The notes under the pieces are model-generated. The model did not search any database and was not told where the DNA came from. It worked only from the letters and a program-made list of their open reading frames with translations. This document shows positions 5,599-7,109 of a stretch of 7,109 bases of DNA, in pieces. This DNA is from JAWWPY01 sp033854735. Lineage in GTDB: Bacteria; Actinomycetota; Actinomycetes; Streptosporangiales; Streptosporangiaceae. The stretch is taken from NCBI GenBank assembly GCA_033854735.1, contig JAWWPY010000432.1, forward strand, positions 1-7,109, written 5' to 3'. How positions within the stretch are numbered: position 1 is the stretch's first letter; every line of letters starts with the position of its first letter. Position numbers and translations under genes: made by a program.

Positions 5599-7109
5599 AT
5601 GCACAGAATCCGTGATCTTGCTAAAGGATGGCGCAGCAATGCCCCAAGCCGCCTCCGCAGGCCACTCACCGCGACCTTGCTGGCCATTGCGCTGACGGCC
5701 ACGATGTCAGCATCCGCGCTGAACAGGGCCCCTGCCTCGGCCAGCGGCGGCCCGGGCTACCTCGACGCCAGCCTTTCGGACCAGGCCCGGGTCAGCGACC
5801 TGCTCGGCCGGATGACGCTGCCGGAGAAGATCGGCCAGATGGTGCAGATCGAGCAGAGCAACGTCACCGACACGACCAGCGCCTGCACCAGCCAGGGCGG
5901 GTTCAACCTGCCCAATCCCACCTGCGAGCAGCAGGTCTTCGTGACCGACAACGTCGGCTCGATCCTGGCCGGCGGGTCCGACATCCCCATCGACACCACC
6001 GGGAAGGGTCTCCCAGGCAATACCGGCCTGGACTGGGCCACCGAGTACAACACCATGCAGGCCTACGCGATCTCGCACTCGCGGCTGCACATCCCGGTCA
6101 TCTTCGGCGTCGATGCCGTCCACGGCTTCGGCCACCCCTGGCAGGCGCCGCTGTTCCCGCAGTCGGTAGGGATGGGCGCCACCTGGGATCCGTCAGCCGC
6201 CCAGGCGGGCGGCGCGGTCACCGCGAACGCGCTGCGCGCCACCGGCTGGAACTGGGACTTCGCCCCCGTGCAGGACATAGCCCGGGACAACCGGTGGGGA
6301 CGGTTCTACGAGACCTGGTCTGAGGAGCCGACGCTGGCCGCTGCCATGGGCGCGGCGAACGTGCGCGGCCTGCAGAGCGGCGGCGGCAACGGGCTGAAGG
6401 TCACCGCCACCGTGAAGCACTTCTCCGGGTACTCGGGGTCGATCAATGGCCACGACCGGGTGCAGGCTGACGTGCCGATCCGCGAATTGCAGGATCTGTA
6501 CCTGCCGTCGGACGCGGGCGCGATCAACGCGAATGCAGGCACGGTCATGGTGGATTCCGGCTCGGTCAACGGGATTCCCGCGACTGCGTCGCACTACCTG
6601 CTGACTACACTGCTGCGCGACCGGCTCGGCTTCAAGGGCGTGGTGATCAGTGACTACGGCGATGTGGGTGCGCTCGCGACCACCTATCACATGGCCCCCG
6701 ACCTGGCCGGCGCGGCCGCCCTCGCCATCAACGCGGGCGTCGACATGGCCATGCTGCCCTTCAACGCCGATCAGTGGCAGACCGCGGTCCAGTCGGACGT
6801 GGCCAACCACAGCATCTCGGTCAACACGATCAACCAGGCGGTGAAGCGGATCCTCACGCTGAAGTTCCAGCTCGGGCTCTTTGACCACCCGACCGTGGAC
6901 GCCAGCAAGGCAAGTGCCGCCGTCGAGTCGGGCCGGGACGTGACGCTGCAGGCAGCCCAGGAGTCGATGACCCTGCTGCGCAACCAGAGCAACGCGCTGC
7001 CGCTGTCGGCGTCCAGCAAGCTGGTCGTCACCGGCCCGAACGCGGACTCGATGACCAACCAGCTCGGCGGGTGGAGCGTGGCCTGGCAGGGAGTCTTCGG
7101 ATCCGGACA
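5599..7109 (+). CDS. Secreted GH3 beta-glucosidase / exo-beta-glucanase, 3' end missing
   Basis: The frame is open from ATG 5599 to the edge: 503 codons, no stop. It should release glucose from the ends of beta-glucans or cello-oligosaccharides outside the cell, with retention of configuration. The leader MHRIRDLAKG...RLRRPLTATLLAIALTATMSASA (1-40) is a signal peptide; RRPL resembles a Tat motif, though Sec is equally possible. GH3 N-terminal domain landmarks: LTLPEKIGQM-like segment (73-81), FGVDAVHG (169-176), NWDFAPVQDIARDNRWGRFY (218-237) and ETWSEEP (238-244), TVKHFSGY (271-278; K273, H274 substrate contacts), and GFKGVVISDYGD (344-355) with D352 (bases 6652-6654) as the expected nucleophile. 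The second domain begins at AQESMTLLRNQSNALPLS (453-470), with TGPNAD and QLGGWSVAWQG (488-498), an element I associate with the barley ExoI-like branch. The general acid/base Glu would lie beyond the edge. C96 and C109 may form a disulfide. Confidence 0.93.
   Translation, partial: MHRIRDLAKGWRSNAPSRLRRPLTATLLAIALTATMSASALNRAPASASGGPGYLDASLSDQARVSDLLGRMTLPEKIGQMVQIEQSNVTDTTSACTSQGGFNLPNPTCEQQVFVTDNVGSILAGGSDIPIDTTGKGLPGNTGLDWATEYNTMQAYAISHSRLHIPVIFGVDAVHGFGHPWQAPLFPQSVGMGATWDPSAAQAGGAVTANALRATGWNWDFAPVQDIARDNRWGRFYETWSEEPTLAAAMGAANVRGLQSGGGNGLKVTATVKHFSGYSGSINGHDRVQADVPIRELQDLYLPSDAGAINANAGTVMVDSGSVNGIPATASHYLLTTLLRDRLGFKGVVISDYGDVGALATTYHMAPDLAGAAALAINAGVDMAMLPFNADQWQTAVQSDVANHSISVNTINQAVKRILTLKFQLGLFDHPTVDASKASAAVESGRDVTLQAAQESMTLLRNQSNALPLSASSKLVVTGPNADSMTNQLGGWSVAWQGVFGSG

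Noticed and set aside
5628..6323. Plus-strand frame overlapping the start of the GH3 gene
   Set aside because: It is an out-of-frame shadow. The frame from 5599 has the ribosome site, signal peptide and all GH3 motifs.
6193..6888. 231-codon minus-strand frame
   Set aside because: It is antisense to the GH3 catalytic domain and shows no motif of its own.

Overview
The window looks like chromosomal DNA from a high-GC actinomycete. Codon third positions are almost all G or C, the Shine-Dalgarno sequences are strong AGGAGG types, two proteins have long Ala-rich signal peptides, and antisense frames stay open throughout. The genus cannot be fixed from the sequence. All calls were made by reading the sequence; no database search was run.

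Layout, left to right. (1) On the minus strand there is a tandem pair of genes for exported proteins. A gamma-glutamyltransferase precursor (2170 to 314) is followed after 21 bases by a second exported protein that starts at 292 and runs off the left edge. This second gene is open at the window edge. It carries five perfect copies of a 15-bp repeat (about AVPAR in protein) just after its signal peptide. (2) Divergent from ggt, across about 200 bases, a plus-strand gene (2374-3210) encodes a membrane protein of the GIDE/BAM type (TM - soluble domain - TM). (3) A plus-strand remnant at 3369-3512 encodes the end of a PQQ-type beta-propeller repeat and nothing else. Its stop codon overlaps the stop of a convergent RibD-C/dihydrofolate-reductase-like gene (minus, 4057 to 3509). 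(4) Further right on the minus strand is a four-helix membrane protein of unknown function (4685 to 4227), with a GC-rich hairpin 51 bases past its stop that probably acts as a terminator.

(5) From 4686 to 5598 there is about 0.9 kb with no convincing gene. It contains five imperfect copies of a G-rich 34-bp direct repeat (4941-5110), then an inverted repeat with nested palindromes (5121-5173), a LacI-like palindrome (5222-5232) and an AT-rich segment with three helically phased ATTAA motifs. (6) This segment leads into a plus-strand gene for a secreted family GH3 beta-glucosidase/exo-glucanase. It starts at 5599 and is cut by the right edge after 503 codons, just after the start of its second domain.

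Functionally this is mixed housekeeping and secretion territory: extracellular glutathione/gamma-glutamyl breakdown on the left and extracellular glucan breakdown on the right. I do not see a clear multi-gene defence, biosynthetic or mobile system. The least explained material is the repeat and palindrome cluster at 4941-5173, the edge-hidden exported protein at 1-292, and the GIDE-type membrane protein.
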